Notes: generated by a model from the sequence alone, not told the origin. A stretch of 13,522 nt of DNA from Geobacter sp. (GCA_003857395.1 RPRC01000177.1:1-13522), one strand, 5' to 3'; positions 1 to 6,896 are shown, numbered from the stretch's first letter. Program-made: numbers and translations.

Positions 1-2
1 AT

Positions 3-1244
3 AAACTCGGCTGGGCTCGATACTTTCAGCTTCCATCCCTTTCCCTGAAGCAAGTGGCCGCGGCAACCCCGCTCAGCTGGAAAGTGACATTGGCGGATGA
101 ACTTCACGACACCATACCCGTTGACAACAACTTCACCCTGGTCGGGATAACTGCCATGACCCACCAGGCAACGCGTGCCTACGAGATTGCCGATACTTTT
201 CGCGAACGGGGGATTCCGGTGGTCCTTGGGGGAATACATCCGACGGTGCTTCCCGAAGAAGCCCTCAGCCACGCCGACGCTGTCGTCATCGGCGAAGCCG
301 AGCCTGTATGGGAAACGCTTCTTGACGATCTCCTGCAAGGCAAGCTGCAGCAAACCTATCAGGCACCGCTTCCCGGCGGAAACCGCCTGACAATCCCGTG
401 GGCACGGCGGGAGATATTTGACGGCAAGCGCTACCTCACCACCCAAACCCTCCAGGCAAGCCGCGGCTGTCCCTACGACTGTCCATTCTGTATCGTAACC
501 CCCTACTTCGGTAACAGCTTCCGCTACCGGGACACTGACGAGATTGAAGCAGAACTTCAGTCCTTCGACAAAAAGCTTGTAATTTTTCTTGATGACAATA
601 TTCTGGGGGACCCGGAAAGAGCCAAGCCGATTCTTGAACGGATGAAGGGGCGCAACCTCCGCTGGGGAGGCCAGGCAAATCTCCGTTTCGCCGAAGACCC
701 GGAACTGGTTCAACTGGTAGCGGATTCCGGATGCGTAGGCATTTTTGTCGGTATAGAATCGGTTGCCGGACTGCACGCAAACCATCCTAAAACAGCTAAT
801 GGCTCATCCCACGCCGATCTGATAAAAAGAATCCGGGATGCAGGGATTGTCCTGGAGGCTTCCATAATTTTCGGATTCGACGACCACGACGAGAGCATCT
901 TCGAAAAAACTGTCCGGTTTCTCCAGGAGACCTCCCCGAGCCTCCCCACTTTCAATCTCCTGACGCCGTACCCCGGCACTGCACTCTTTACGCAATTTGA
1001 CTTGGAAGGTCGCCTCCTTCACAAGGACTGGAAACACTTCAATCATTCCGAAGTCGTCTTCCGACCCAAATTGATGACGCCTGAACGACTGTATCAGGGT
1101 TGGCTGGAGGCCCGACAGGAAGCCTATTCATGGCCTTCCATTTTCTCTCGGATCAAGGCAAACCGTCGTAGTCGCTTCACGAACCTCGCCTACAACATTC
1201 TCCGTAAAGGGCCAAACGACTCATTAGGAAAAGGTCGAACGTAA
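3..1244 (+). CDS. B12-binding-type radical SAM protein (5' end outside window)
   Basis: The reading frame is open from the left edge, so the gene starts upstream; 413 residues are visible. GTG at 54 could pass as a start, but the residues before it (LGWARYFQLPSLSLKQ) look like the usual N-terminal stretch of a B12-binding domain, so 54 is probably internal. The first ~120 visible residues fit a cobalamin-binding Rossmann domain (VVLGGIHPTVLPEEAL, then VIGEAEPVW). The radical SAM [4Fe-4S] motif CX3CX2C is plain (cysteines coded at 468, 480 and 489; SRGCPYDCPFC), followed by the TIM-barrel part (FLDDNILGDPERAK, GGQANLRFAED, GIFVGIESV) and a C-terminal tail (NLLTPYPGTALF). Relatives methylate or rearrange unactivated carbons in hopanoid, bacteriochlorophyll or antibiotic pathways; the substrate here cannot be told. 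The strong promoter at 1551 separates it from the EPS operon, so it is probably not part of it. Confidence 0.9.
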   Translation, partial: KLGWARYFQLPSLSLKQVAAATPLSWKVTLADELHDTIPVDNNFTLVGITAMTHQATRAYEIADTFRERGIPVVLGGIHPTVLPEEALSHADAVVIGEAEPVWETLLDDLLQGKLQQTYQAPLPGGNRLTIPWARREIFDGKRYLTTQTLQASRGCPYDCPFCIVTPYFGNSFRYRDTDEIEAELQSFDKKLVIFLDDNILGDPERAKPILERMKGRNLRWGGQANLRFAEDPELVQLVADSGCVGIFVGIESVAGLHANHPKTANGSSHADLIKRIRDAGIVLEASIIFGFDDHDESIFEKTVRFLQETSPSLPTFNLLTPYPGTALFTQFDLEGRLLHKDWKHFNHSEVVFRPKLMTPERLYQGWLEARQEAYSWPSIFSRIKANRRSRFTNLAYNILRKGPNDSLGKGRT

Positions 1245-1296
1245 TCAGCAGCCTGTCCCTTCCCGGCACCCCTTTCATCTGCCACCCTTCCTGTGT

Positions 1297-1312
1297 ACAG
1301 CCTGACGGCTGT
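1297..1312 (+). terminator. Stem-loop downstream of the radical SAM gene, possible terminator
   Basis: ACAGCC-TGAC-GGCTGT is a perfect 6-bp stem with a 4-nt loop, 52 nt after the stop at 1244. It is followed by CTCTCGATTTATT, a weak T-rich tract, so it is only a marginal Rho-independent terminator. Its right arm can instead pair with 1363-1369 (see the separate repeat entry). Confidence 0.3.
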
Positions 1313-1369
1313 CTCTCGATTTATTCGACCTGACATCGCTGTTCTTCTGTCGATTTTATCCCGACAGCC
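1307..1369 (+). repeat. Overlapping inverted repeats in the 1245-1550 gap
   Basis: GGCTGTC (1307-1313) is the exact reverse complement of GACAGCC (1363-1369). Inside the span, CTGTCG (1347-1352) pairs with CGACAG (1362-1367) over a 9-nt loop. These pairings exclude the hairpin at 1297-1312, so the transcript tail could fold in more than one way. The rest of 1245-1500 shows no gene; the only long open frame there has no ribosome binding site and no recognisable protein character. Confidence 0.35.
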
Positions 1370-1519
1370 ACCAGAATCCCCAATCAGCAGTGTAAAGCCA
1401 GCTCTACCTTCAAGGTATTTCCGTCCCTTCCACTCCTCACCCTTTCAGCCAAAGCGAACAGGGATCGGGTTAGTACCTGTATCGTTGCGAGCCGGAAAAA
1501 TATCAGCACATAGCCAGCC

Positions 1520-1533
1520 GTTTGATTTCAAAC
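1520..1533. promoter_or_regulatory. Palindrome upstream of the wza-like promoter, possible activator or repressor site
   Basis: GTTTGA-TT-TCAAAC is a perfect inverted repeat with 6-bp arms, centred about 24 bp upstream of the -35 box at 1551. Position and symmetry fit a dimeric regulator site. The local LuxR-type protein is one candidate binder; this is inferred from position alone. Confidence 0.35.
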
Positions 1534-1550
1534 TGAAGTATTTCCACAAT

Positions 1551-1578
1551 TTGACAAGCACCATGCCTGCGCTACAAT
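1551..1578 (+). promoter_or_regulatory. Sigma-70 promoter of the export operon
   Basis: The -35 box TTGACA (1551-1556) is a perfect consensus match. The -10 box TACAAT (1573-1578) matches 5 of 6, with a 16-nt spacer. Transcription should start near 1585, giving a leader of about 45 nt before the ATG at 1630. This is the best promoter in the window and probably drives the five genes from 1630 to 6475. Confidence 0.75.
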
Positions 1579-1597
1579 TCCCAGTATACATAGTAAA

Positions 1598-1612
1598 AAA
1601 ATCGGCGATTTT
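1598..1612. promoter_or_regulatory. 15-bp palindrome in the leader of the wza-like gene
   Basis: AAAATCG-G-CGATTTT is a perfect inverted repeat with one central base. It lies just after the expected transcription start and 5 nt before the ribosome binding site AAGGAGG (1618-1624). A protein bound here would block elongation or initiation, so an operator role is plausible. With a 1-nt centre it cannot form a full RNA hairpin, which favours a DNA site. Confidence 0.4.
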
Positions 1613-1629
1613 AGGGCAAGGAGGCCACA

Positions 1630-2322
1630 ATGTCAATTAATTTAGTGAAGCTTCTTATCATTTCCGTATTCTTGACGGCATGCACAACACATAACAACAT
1701 TGCAACTGAGCACATGAACAGTATGTCAACGTCAGTACCCTTGCAAGAATATCTGATTCAGCCCGGGGATTCGTTAGATATCAAGTTTTTCTACAATCCC
1801 GAGTTGAACGATCTGGTAGTTGTTCGACCCGATGGTCGCATTTCTCTCCAGTTGGCGCCGGAAATTCCGGCAGCGGGCCAAACTCCAGCACAACTGACGA
1901 GCACACTGGAAAAACGCTACGAAAAGGAGCTTGCCAATCCCGGCATCACCGTTATCGTCCGTTCGTTCAGTTCACAGCGAGTTTATGTAGATGGAGAAGT
2001 TAACAAACCCGGAATGGTAGCCCTGCTGGGACCGCTGACGGTTCTGCAGTCCATCGCCGAAGCGGGTGGCGCAAAAGATACCGCCAAGACGGACCAGGTA
2101 CTTATCATCCGCAAATCTAAAGACAACAAACCTCAGGCCATAGAAGTGAATCTTGACGAAATTAGAAAAGCTGCCGATGGAAGTCAGAACTTACTTCTTG
2201 CCCCCTACGACGTTGTGTTTGTCCCGAAATCCACGATTGCCAACGTAAATCAATTTATCGATCAATATATTCGCAGGAATATTCCTATCCCGTTCGGGGT
2301 ATCATACGGAATTGGTTTTTAA
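1630..2322 (+). CDS. Wza-type polysaccharide export outer-membrane lipoprotein
   Basis: A predicted outer-membrane or periplasmic export lipoprotein through which the finished polymer leaves the cell. The N-terminus is a lipoprotein signal: a hydrophobic stretch (LVKLLIISVFLTAC) with lipobox LTAC, so Cys18 would be lipidated. Residues ~38-115 form a polysaccharide-export (PES) domain (YLIQPGDSLDIKFFYNPELN, VRPDGRISL). Residues ~117-165 form one SLBB domain (VYVDGEVNKPGMVALLG). At 230 residues it is much shorter than E. coli Wza and has one SLBB domain, as in the short EPS-locus type; the C-terminal helix (NQFIDQYIRRNIPIPFG) may help with membrane insertion. The start is set by AAGGAGG at 1618-1624, 5 nt from the ATG. 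It is first in the operon and 76 nt from the next gene. Confidence 0.92.
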   Translation: MSINLVKLLIISVFLTACTTHNNIATEHMNSMSTSVPLQEYLIQPGDSLDIKFFYNPELNDLVVVRPDGRISLQLAPEIPAAGQTPAQLTSTLEKRYEKELANPGITVIVRSFSSQRVYVDGEVNKPGMVALLGPLTVLQSIAEAGGAKDTAKTDQVLIIRKSKDNKPQAIEVNLDEIRKAADGSQNLLLAPYDVVFVPKSTIANVNQFIDQYIRRNIPIPFGVSYGIGF

Positions 2323-2398
2323 AAACGCGGAAAGCAGTGTATGCCGGTTTGCTCCGCCGTATCGATGTAAGCAAAATTCAGGGAGTTGAGAGGTTATC

Positions 2399-3892
2399 AT
2401 GGAAAGGACTAGTTCGAGAAAGCAGGTGGATCAGAAAGTGAGTTTGAGAGACTTGCTCACCATCTTTTTCAAGCACCGAGCCAAGATACTCACTATATTC
2501 TCCATCGTCGTAGTCATGGTGACGATAGCCACATTTTTTGCCTCACCCGTTTACGAAGCAAAATCTACTTTGCTCGTTAAATACGGACGAGAGTATATGA
2601 ACCAGTCCGAGGTGGGAAGGTCTGAACCAATGATGTCCTTGAACCGTGAAGAAATAATCAACTCCGAAATCCAGATACTAAAAAGTCCGGACTTGGCAAA
2701 AAGGGTAATTGAAACCGTCAAAATCGCCCAGATGTATCCGGATCTGGCAAATGATCCTCCCGAAGATACACGGCCCATGGATATCGCCATAGAACGCTTC
2801 GAAAAGAGTCTGGACGTTGAAGACATTAAAAAATCCAGCGTCATCCAGGTTTCTTTCGAACATATGAATCCACAGATTGCCTCAAAGTCAGTAAATCTCC
2901 TGGTCGATTATTTCAGAGAGAAACACCTTCAGGTCTTCAGCAGCCCCCAATCCTCCTTTCTGGAGGGCCAGGTCGAAGCTATTCGCAAGAAGCTTTTGGC
3001 ATCGGAATCCGAAATGCAGTCCTTCAAACAGAAGAACCGGGTATATTCACTGGATGAACAGAGAAGTCTGTTGCTGAGACAGCGGACCGACCTTGCAAGC
3101 GAGACGCTGAGTGCCCAGAACACCATCGATGAACTGCAAAGGAGACTGTCTACTCTGAAAGCCAGGACAAAAAACCTGACCAGCTCGAATGCAATGTATA
3201 CGGGAACGGAGAGAGACAAAATCATTGTGGAGGCCAAGTCCAGGCTCCTTGCACTGCAAATCAATCAACAGGAACTTCTGCGGAAATACAAGGGAGAAAA
3301 CAGGCTGGTAGTTGAAAACGACAAGCAGATACAGCTTGTGAAGAATTTTCTCCGTGAGCAGGAGGAGGACATCAGTAAAAAAGTGATGACCGGCAATGTG
3401 GTGTATCAAGATGCCCAGAGGGATGCAGTTAGAACCGAGGCGGATTTGAGTGCGCAACGGGCAAAATACGCCACGCTGAGAATGCAACTGGGACAACTCG
3501 ACCGCGAGATACAAGCACTTGACCTCCGCGAAAAAGAAATGCAGAACCTGAAGCGGGAACTGGCCACAAATGAGAAAAATTTTCAGGTGTACGGCGAAAA
3601 GATGGAAGATGCAAGAATCGCTGACGACATGAATAAGCTCAAGCTGGCAAACATCAGCATTATCCAACCGGCGTCGACTCCGGTAGAGCCGATCAAGCCC
3701 AAAAAGGGTCTGAACATATTACTGGGAATAGTCTTCGGGACACTTTCCGGCATTGGGTATGCTTTATTCTCGGAACGCAACTCTCAAGGACTGGTGTCAC
3801 CTGAAATTGCTGAAAAGCGTCTCAATCTCAAGGTTCTTGCCACCATCCCCTACAGGGACGAAAACAATGTACGCAAACTTCTACAATCTTAA
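2399..3892 (+). CDS. Wzz-type chain-length determinant (polysaccharide co-polymerase)
   Basis: An inner-membrane protein that sets polymer length and bridges synthesis to export. Residues ~29-49 are the first membrane helix (ILTIFSIVVVMVTIATFFA), preceded by the usual SLRDLLTIFFKHR start. A long periplasmic part follows, with heavy coiled-coil character (about 185-410, rich in K/E/Q/L). Then come a proline-rich patch (STPVEPIKPKK) and a second membrane helix (~437-458). The cytoplasmic tail keeps the EIAEKRLNLKVLATIPY motif found before kinase domains in fused forms, but here the protein ends soon after, leaving the P-loop partner to a separate gene. GAGAGG at 2388-2393 is 5 nt from the ATG. 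Its last 26 nt overlap the start of the ATPase gene. Confidence 0.92.
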   Translation: MERTSSRKQVDQKVSLRDLLTIFFKHRAKILTIFSIVVVMVTIATFFASPVYEAKSTLLVKYGREYMNQSEVGRSEPMMSLNREEIINSEIQILKSPDLAKRVIETVKIAQMYPDLANDPPEDTRPMDIAIERFEKSLDVEDIKKSSVIQVSFEHMNPQIASKSVNLLVDYFREKHLQVFSSPQSSFLEGQVEAIRKKLLASESEMQSFKQKNRVYSLDEQRSLLLRQRTDLASETLSAQNTIDELQRRLSTLKARTKNLTSSNAMYTGTERDKIIVEAKSRLLALQINQQELLRKYKGENRLVVENDKQIQLVKNFLREQEEDISKKVMTGNVVYQDAQRDAVRTEADLSAQRAKYATLRMQLGQLDREIQALDLREKEMQNLKRELATNEKNFQVYGEKMEDARIADDMNKLKLANISIIQPASTPVEPIKPKKGLNILLGIVFGTLSGIGYALFSERNSQGLVSPEIAEKRLNLKVLATIPYRDENNVRKLLQS

Positions 3893-5075
3893 GAAAGAGC
3901 CTTTCCATATAACACCAGATCCGGAGTTTCTCTTTTTGAGCCCCAGCCACAAAGAGGCGCTGGGATCGATTATCTACGGTATCGGGCACAAAAAAGGGTT
4001 CGTGCTGATAACCGGTGAAGTCGGGGTTGGCAAAACCACTATTGTCCGTTCCTATCTTGAGGATGTCGACAGAAGCAAACTGAAGATAATCTATATTTTC
4101 AATTCCAATGTATCTTTTCAGGGTCTACTGAGAACGATATACCGGGATTTGGGGATCATTGACCTTACTGATGACGTCTTCGAGTTGGTGAATCAACTCC
4201 ATTATGTTCTGATCGAGGAATACAAAAAAGGCATCACCGTCGTACTCATTATCGATGAGGCGCAGAACATGCCCGTTGAAACCCTCGAAAACATCCGGAT
4301 GCTCTCAAACCTGGAGACCTCTACGGATAAGCTTATTCAGATCGTTTTCAGCGGCCAGCCCGAGTTTGAACAAATACTTGAACGAAAGGAATTACGTCAG
4401 TTGAAACAACGGATCGCTGTCAAAGCGACAATTCGCCCCCTGTCCGCAGAAGAGAGCCGGGCCTATATCCTTCACCGGCTAAAGAAAGCTTCCGCAGAAA
4501 ATTCCGCACTATTTACAGATGGGGCCTTGCGGAGGATTATCAAGGAAGCACATGGCATACCACGACGTATCAATATACTCTGTGAAAATGCCTTTATCAC
4601 AGCACTAGGCTACAAACAGGGGCGGATAACATCTGGTGTCGTAAAAGAAGTCATCTCTGACTTTTCCGGGAAAAAAAGAGGAGCGGCCCTAAAAACGGCT
4701 CTAGCCTCCTTGGCAGTTGTTCTGGCTATGCTGTCTTCGTATTTCATGTACACCCTAAACAAAGATCAGGCAGGATCTGATGCAAGTAAACGCCCTGTCC
4801 TGCAGGCATTGGCACGCAAAATCGACAATACAACCGTCAAACCTAGCGGGACACTCCGCGAAACTCCAGAGACTGTTTCCCCAGTTATCAGAGTCGTGAA
4901 GGCAGGGGACACACTATCGCGGCTCGTGGCAGAGGTTTACGGAGTAAGCAATAAGAGACTTCTTACTCTTGTCAAGGAAAGTAATTCCAGCATCAATGAC
5001 GCCGACAGGATCTTGGTCGGAGATCAGATTCTGTTCCCCGCACGAAATAAAGGGAGCCGGAGGGGATATGAGTAA
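3867..5075 (+). CDS. ExeA/GspA-like AAA ATPase with transmembrane helix and C-terminal LysM domain
   Basis: The protein (402 aa) starts MYANFYNLKKEPFHITPDPEFL, the classic ExeA-family opening. That places the start at ATG 3867, inside the end of the Wzz-like gene, with AGGGA 8 nt upstream; the open frame runs further left but its earlier residues do not fit the family. Walker A is GEVGVGKT (50-57), Walker B VVLIIDEAQ (125-133), and a sensor region is LIQIVFSGQPEFEQ. A single membrane helix lies at ~273-296. Residues ~340-392 form a LysM peptidoglycan-binding domain (VVKAGDTLSRLVAEVYGV ... GDQILFPA). ExeA-type proteins use ATP and peptidoglycan binding to help assemble outer-membrane secretion pores; here the likely client is the Wza-like protein (inference). 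The 26-nt overlap with the Wzz-like gene implies translational coupling. Confidence 0.88.
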   Translation: MYANFYNLKKEPFHITPDPEFLFLSPSHKEALGSIIYGIGHKKGFVLITGEVGVGKTTIVRSYLEDVDRSKLKIIYIFNSNVSFQGLLRTIYRDLGIIDLTDDVFELVNQLHYVLIEEYKKGITVVLIIDEAQNMPVETLENIRMLSNLETSTDKLIQIVFSGQPEFEQILERKELRQLKQRIAVKATIRPLSAEESRAYILHRLKKASAENSALFTDGALRRIIKEAHGIPRRINILCENAFITALGYKQGRITSGVVKEVISDFSGKKRGAALKTALASLAVVLAMLSSYFMYTLNKDQAGSDASKRPVLQALARKIDNTTVKPSGTLRETPETVSPVIRVVKAGDTLSRLVAEVYGVSNKRLLTLVKESNSSINDADRILVGDQILFPARNKGSRRGYE

Positions 5076-5793
5076 GATATATGAGGCATTGGAAAACGCC
5101 CAGAAGGAATCACGGGAACTGACTACGACAAAGACCGAATTGCCCCAAACCACTGCTACTGCAGTTTTGCGCTCCGTTGCCCAGATGGATTTTGAAAATG
5201 AGATGATTGCCCTTTATCAGAACATCGAGACGCTTCTTCCCGATATCGAAAGGAAGGTAATTCTATTCCTAAGCGCAAAGGAAGGCGAAGGCACCTCGAC
5301 AATTGTTCGTGAATTCGCCAGAATTGCCGCCAGGAAGATGGGCAAGCAGGTATTTGTTCTGGATTCCAGACGTAATTCCCATCAAAAGTGTATTTACCTC
5401 CATATTATCCCTGAGGGCAGCAGAGAAGGATTTGAGACAGGGAATGATGCGCACCGGGAGGAGATGGATCTAGAGATGTGCCCCGTAGACCTGCCTGACG
5501 GAGATACTCCCTTAAACTTTTATTCAGCAAACATAGTAGATTTCTGGGATTCATTGAGACAGAAGTATGACCTCGTTCTTATTGATTCGAGTTCCGCGTC
5601 CAGTTCTCCCGACGGAATCGAGATCTCGCGCAGGGTGGATGGGGTGGTTCTAGTCGTGGAGGCGGAAAAAACCCGCTGGCAAGTTGTTGAAAATTTGAAA
5701 GAAAAGATAGAAGACAGTGGCGGCAACATCTTGGGGATGGTTTTTAACAAGAGGCGTTTCTATATTCCAGAAAACATTTACCAGAGATTGTAA
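5068..5793 (+). CDS. CpsD/BY-kinase-like P-loop protein with a degenerate Walker A motif
   Basis: A 241-aa cytoplasmic partner for the Wzz-like protein, opening MSKIYEALENAQKES as CpsD-type proteins in EPS loci do. The ATP site is altered. Where BY-kinases have GEGKS/T, this reads GEGTST, with Thr76 (codon acc at 5293) in place of the phosphate-binding lysine. Walker A' (normally a DxDxR type) reads VFVLDSRRN with only one Asp. Walker B is kept (DLVLIDSSS, ~168-176). The C-terminus (NKRRFYIPENIYQRL) has two tyrosines but no tyrosine cluster. It may be a pseudokinase or an ATPase-type switch that regulates chain length without autophosphorylation. GGAGGGG at 5059-5065 sits just before the ATG, and the start overlaps the previous stop by 8 nt. 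Extension to GTG/ATG codons upstream is possible but the family opening argues against it. Confidence 0.85.
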   Translation: MSKIYEALENAQKESRELTTTKTELPQTTATAVLRSVAQMDFENEMIALYQNIETLLPDIERKVILFLSAKEGEGTSTIVREFARIAARKMGKQVFVLDSRRNSHQKCIYLHIIPEGSREGFETGNDAHREEMDLEMCPVDLPDGDTPLNFYSANIVDFWDSLRQKYDLVLIDSSSASSSPDGIEISRRVDGVVLVVEAEKTRWQVVENLKEKIEDSGGNILGMVFNKRRFYIPENIYQRL

Positions 5794-5842
5794 GAACCTG
5801 TCCAGGTTCACGGCATACCGGTGGATTAAAAGGCGGGAACAA

Positions 5843-6475
5843 ATGAAAGTGCTCGTGGTAATGAGAAATATTTTGTTTTCCGAAGCCCTGTGCACGGCGC
5901 TGAACTGTGAAGCGAGTGATTATCAAGCGCAGACTAACCATCAACAGACCCCAATCGAATCCTTTAAACCAGATGTGATACTCGTAGATTGTGAATATTT
6001 GCAGCACGGTAGCCTCCTGCTCTGGCCCGAAGGCAAAGTTTTGCTCATAGATACCGGATTGCAAGAGGAAGAGATCATTCATTTAATGCACATACACAAA
6101 CTATACGGGGTGTTTTCACTTGATTCCGGCCTTCAGCAATTGCGAAAAGCCCTGCTAGTCATAAACGGCGGTCAGATATGGATAGACAATGGAAGCTTGA
6201 AGGTGATTCTTCACGGCATAGACAACGCCAGGCCAGGTTCTGCGGTTGAAAAACTCAGCAAAAAGGAGCGACAAATTGTCGATCTGGTCGTCGAGGGTTT
6301 CAAAAACAGAGAAATAGCCTCCAGACTTTTTCTGAGCGAGCAAACCATAAAGTCACATTTAGGTCGCATTTTCAGAAAAATGCAGGCAAGAAATCGCTCA
6401 CAACTGGTATCGATGATATGCAAAAACAGGCCTCCTCTCGACGATCTCAATCATCGTCACCTGTTTTCCGAATAA
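5843..6475 (+). CDS. LuxR/NarL-type regulator with a degenerate receiver domain
   Basis: A 210-aa DNA-binding regulator. Residues 1-~120 resemble a response-regulator receiver (MKVLVVMRNILFSEAL, then PDVILVDCEYL, with Asp49 at the phospho-acceptor place). The paired acidic residues usual after beta-1 are replaced (VVMRN) and the conserved beta-5 lysine is missing (YGVFSLDS), so normal phosphorylation is doubtful. Residues ~137-192 are a clear LuxR helix-turn-helix (LSKKERQIVDLVVEGFKNREIASRL ... SEQTIKSHLGRIFRKM). The start ATG 5843 follows a GGCGGG-like site and opens in the receiver style; the longer open frame from 5717 overlaps the previous gene. It lies 49 nt after the CpsD-like gene, last in the operon, and probably controls this locus. 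No sensor kinase is in the window. Confidence 0.86.
   Translation: MKVLVVMRNILFSEALCTALNCEASDYQAQTNHQQTPIESFKPDVILVDCEYLQHGSLLLWPEGKVLLIDTGLQEEEIIHLMHIHKLYGVFSLDSGLQQLRKALLVINGGQIWIDNGSLKVILHGIDNARPGSAVEKLSKKERQIVDLVVEGFKNREIASRLFLSEQTIKSHLGRIFRKMQARNRSQLVSMICKNRPPLDDLNHRHLFSE
6423..6467. terminator. Terminator-like hairpin inside the 3' end of the regulator gene
   Basis: AAAACAGG (6423-6430) pairs perfectly with CCTGTTTT (6460-6467). Inside it GACGAT (6440-6445) pairs with ATCGTC (6453-6458) over a 7-nt loop. The left side has a 9-nt bulge. The A-tract and T-tract at the ends give the look of a bidirectional Rho-independent terminator, ending 6 nt before the stop codon at 6473-6475. It would close the export operon before the second promoter. 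Confidence 0.45.
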
Positions 6476-6552
6476 ATGGCTCCTCCCACCCCCCACGCGT
6501 CATCATCAACCAGTAGCCAGTATCAGCAAGCAACAAAACTAACTGAACATGT

Positions 6553-6668
6553 TATTACTTCGGCAATTAAACATCACAACCCTGAGGTAGGGGCACGGCG
6601 CGCCATGCTCCGATTGGGCGAGGCAAGCCTAGCCCCTACCATTGATATGTTTAATTGCCTCCGTAATA
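6553..6668. mobile_element. MITE-like inverted-repeat element
   Basis: A large imperfect palindrome of about 116 bp. The outer arms are TATTAC (6553-6558) with GTAATA (6663-6668), then GGCAATTAAACAT (6562-6574) with ATGTTTAATTGCC (6647-6659), 13 perfect pairs. The inner arms are GGTAGGGGC (6586-6594) with GCCCCTACC (6632-6640). The core can fold into two side hairpins: one around GGCGCGCC (6597-6604), one as GGGCGAGGC-AA-GCCTAGCCC (6616-6635). TA dinucleotides at both ends could be target duplications of the IS630/Tc1 type. It encodes no transposase. No second copy is seen in this window. Nothing else in 6476-6700 looks coding; a 77-codon open frame there runs through the repeat and is rejected. 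Confidence 0.6.
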
Positions 6669-6677
6669 TAGCGGCAA

Positions 6678-6704
6678 TGGCACTAAATAGGTACTTTAGT
6701 GTTA
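6678..6704. repeat. Hairpin beside the sugar-transferase promoter
   Basis: CACTAAA (6681-6687) and TTTAGTG (6695-6701) are perfect inverted repeats around TAGGTAC, extendable by G-U pairs to 6678-6704. It ends one base before the -35 box at 6706, so it could be an operator or a weak transcript end. No T-tract follows. Confidence 0.35.
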
Positions 6705-6705
6705 A

Positions 6706-6733
6706 TTGACTATGACTACAATAGTGATATACA
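6706..6733 (+). promoter_or_regulatory. Sigma-70 promoter with extended -10 for the biosynthesis genes
   Basis: TTGACT (6706-6711) and TATACA (6728-6733) are 16 nt apart. A TG at 6725-6726, one base before the -10 box, makes an extended -10. Transcription would start near 6740 and give a leader of about 155 nt to the ATG at 6897. TGACTATGA occurs twice, at 6707-6715 (overlapping the -35) and at 6742-6750 (at the start site), a possible paired regulator site. The 6740-6880 leader is AT-rich, includes the palindrome ATCATATGAT (6776-6785), and shows no gene. Confidence 0.6.
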
Positions 6734-6896
6734 TATAAACATGACTATGATATCTAAGGTATTTTTAATCGTCTAATCATATGATCAAATATAGAATGTC
6801 AATATATTTACTACTTGTAATTATTGTTTACCTTTATGGCTACCCTTCCTAATTAGTACTTTTGTATCATAACACAACACATTGCGAGTTGAGGCC

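Noticed and set aside
1293..1640. 115-codon open frame upstream of the wza-like gene
   Set aside because: It runs across the promoter, both palindromes and the ribosome site of the next gene, has no ribosome site of its own, and its residues resemble no protein family.
3047..3667. 206-codon open frame on the minus strand inside the Wzz-like gene
   Set aside because: It is a shadow of the coiled-coil coding sequence, rich in Leu, His and Phe with no motif or ribosome site.
6476..6709. 77-codon open frame directly after the regulator gene
   Set aside because: It begins just after the stop, has no ribosome site, and most of it is the inverted-repeat element read as protein.
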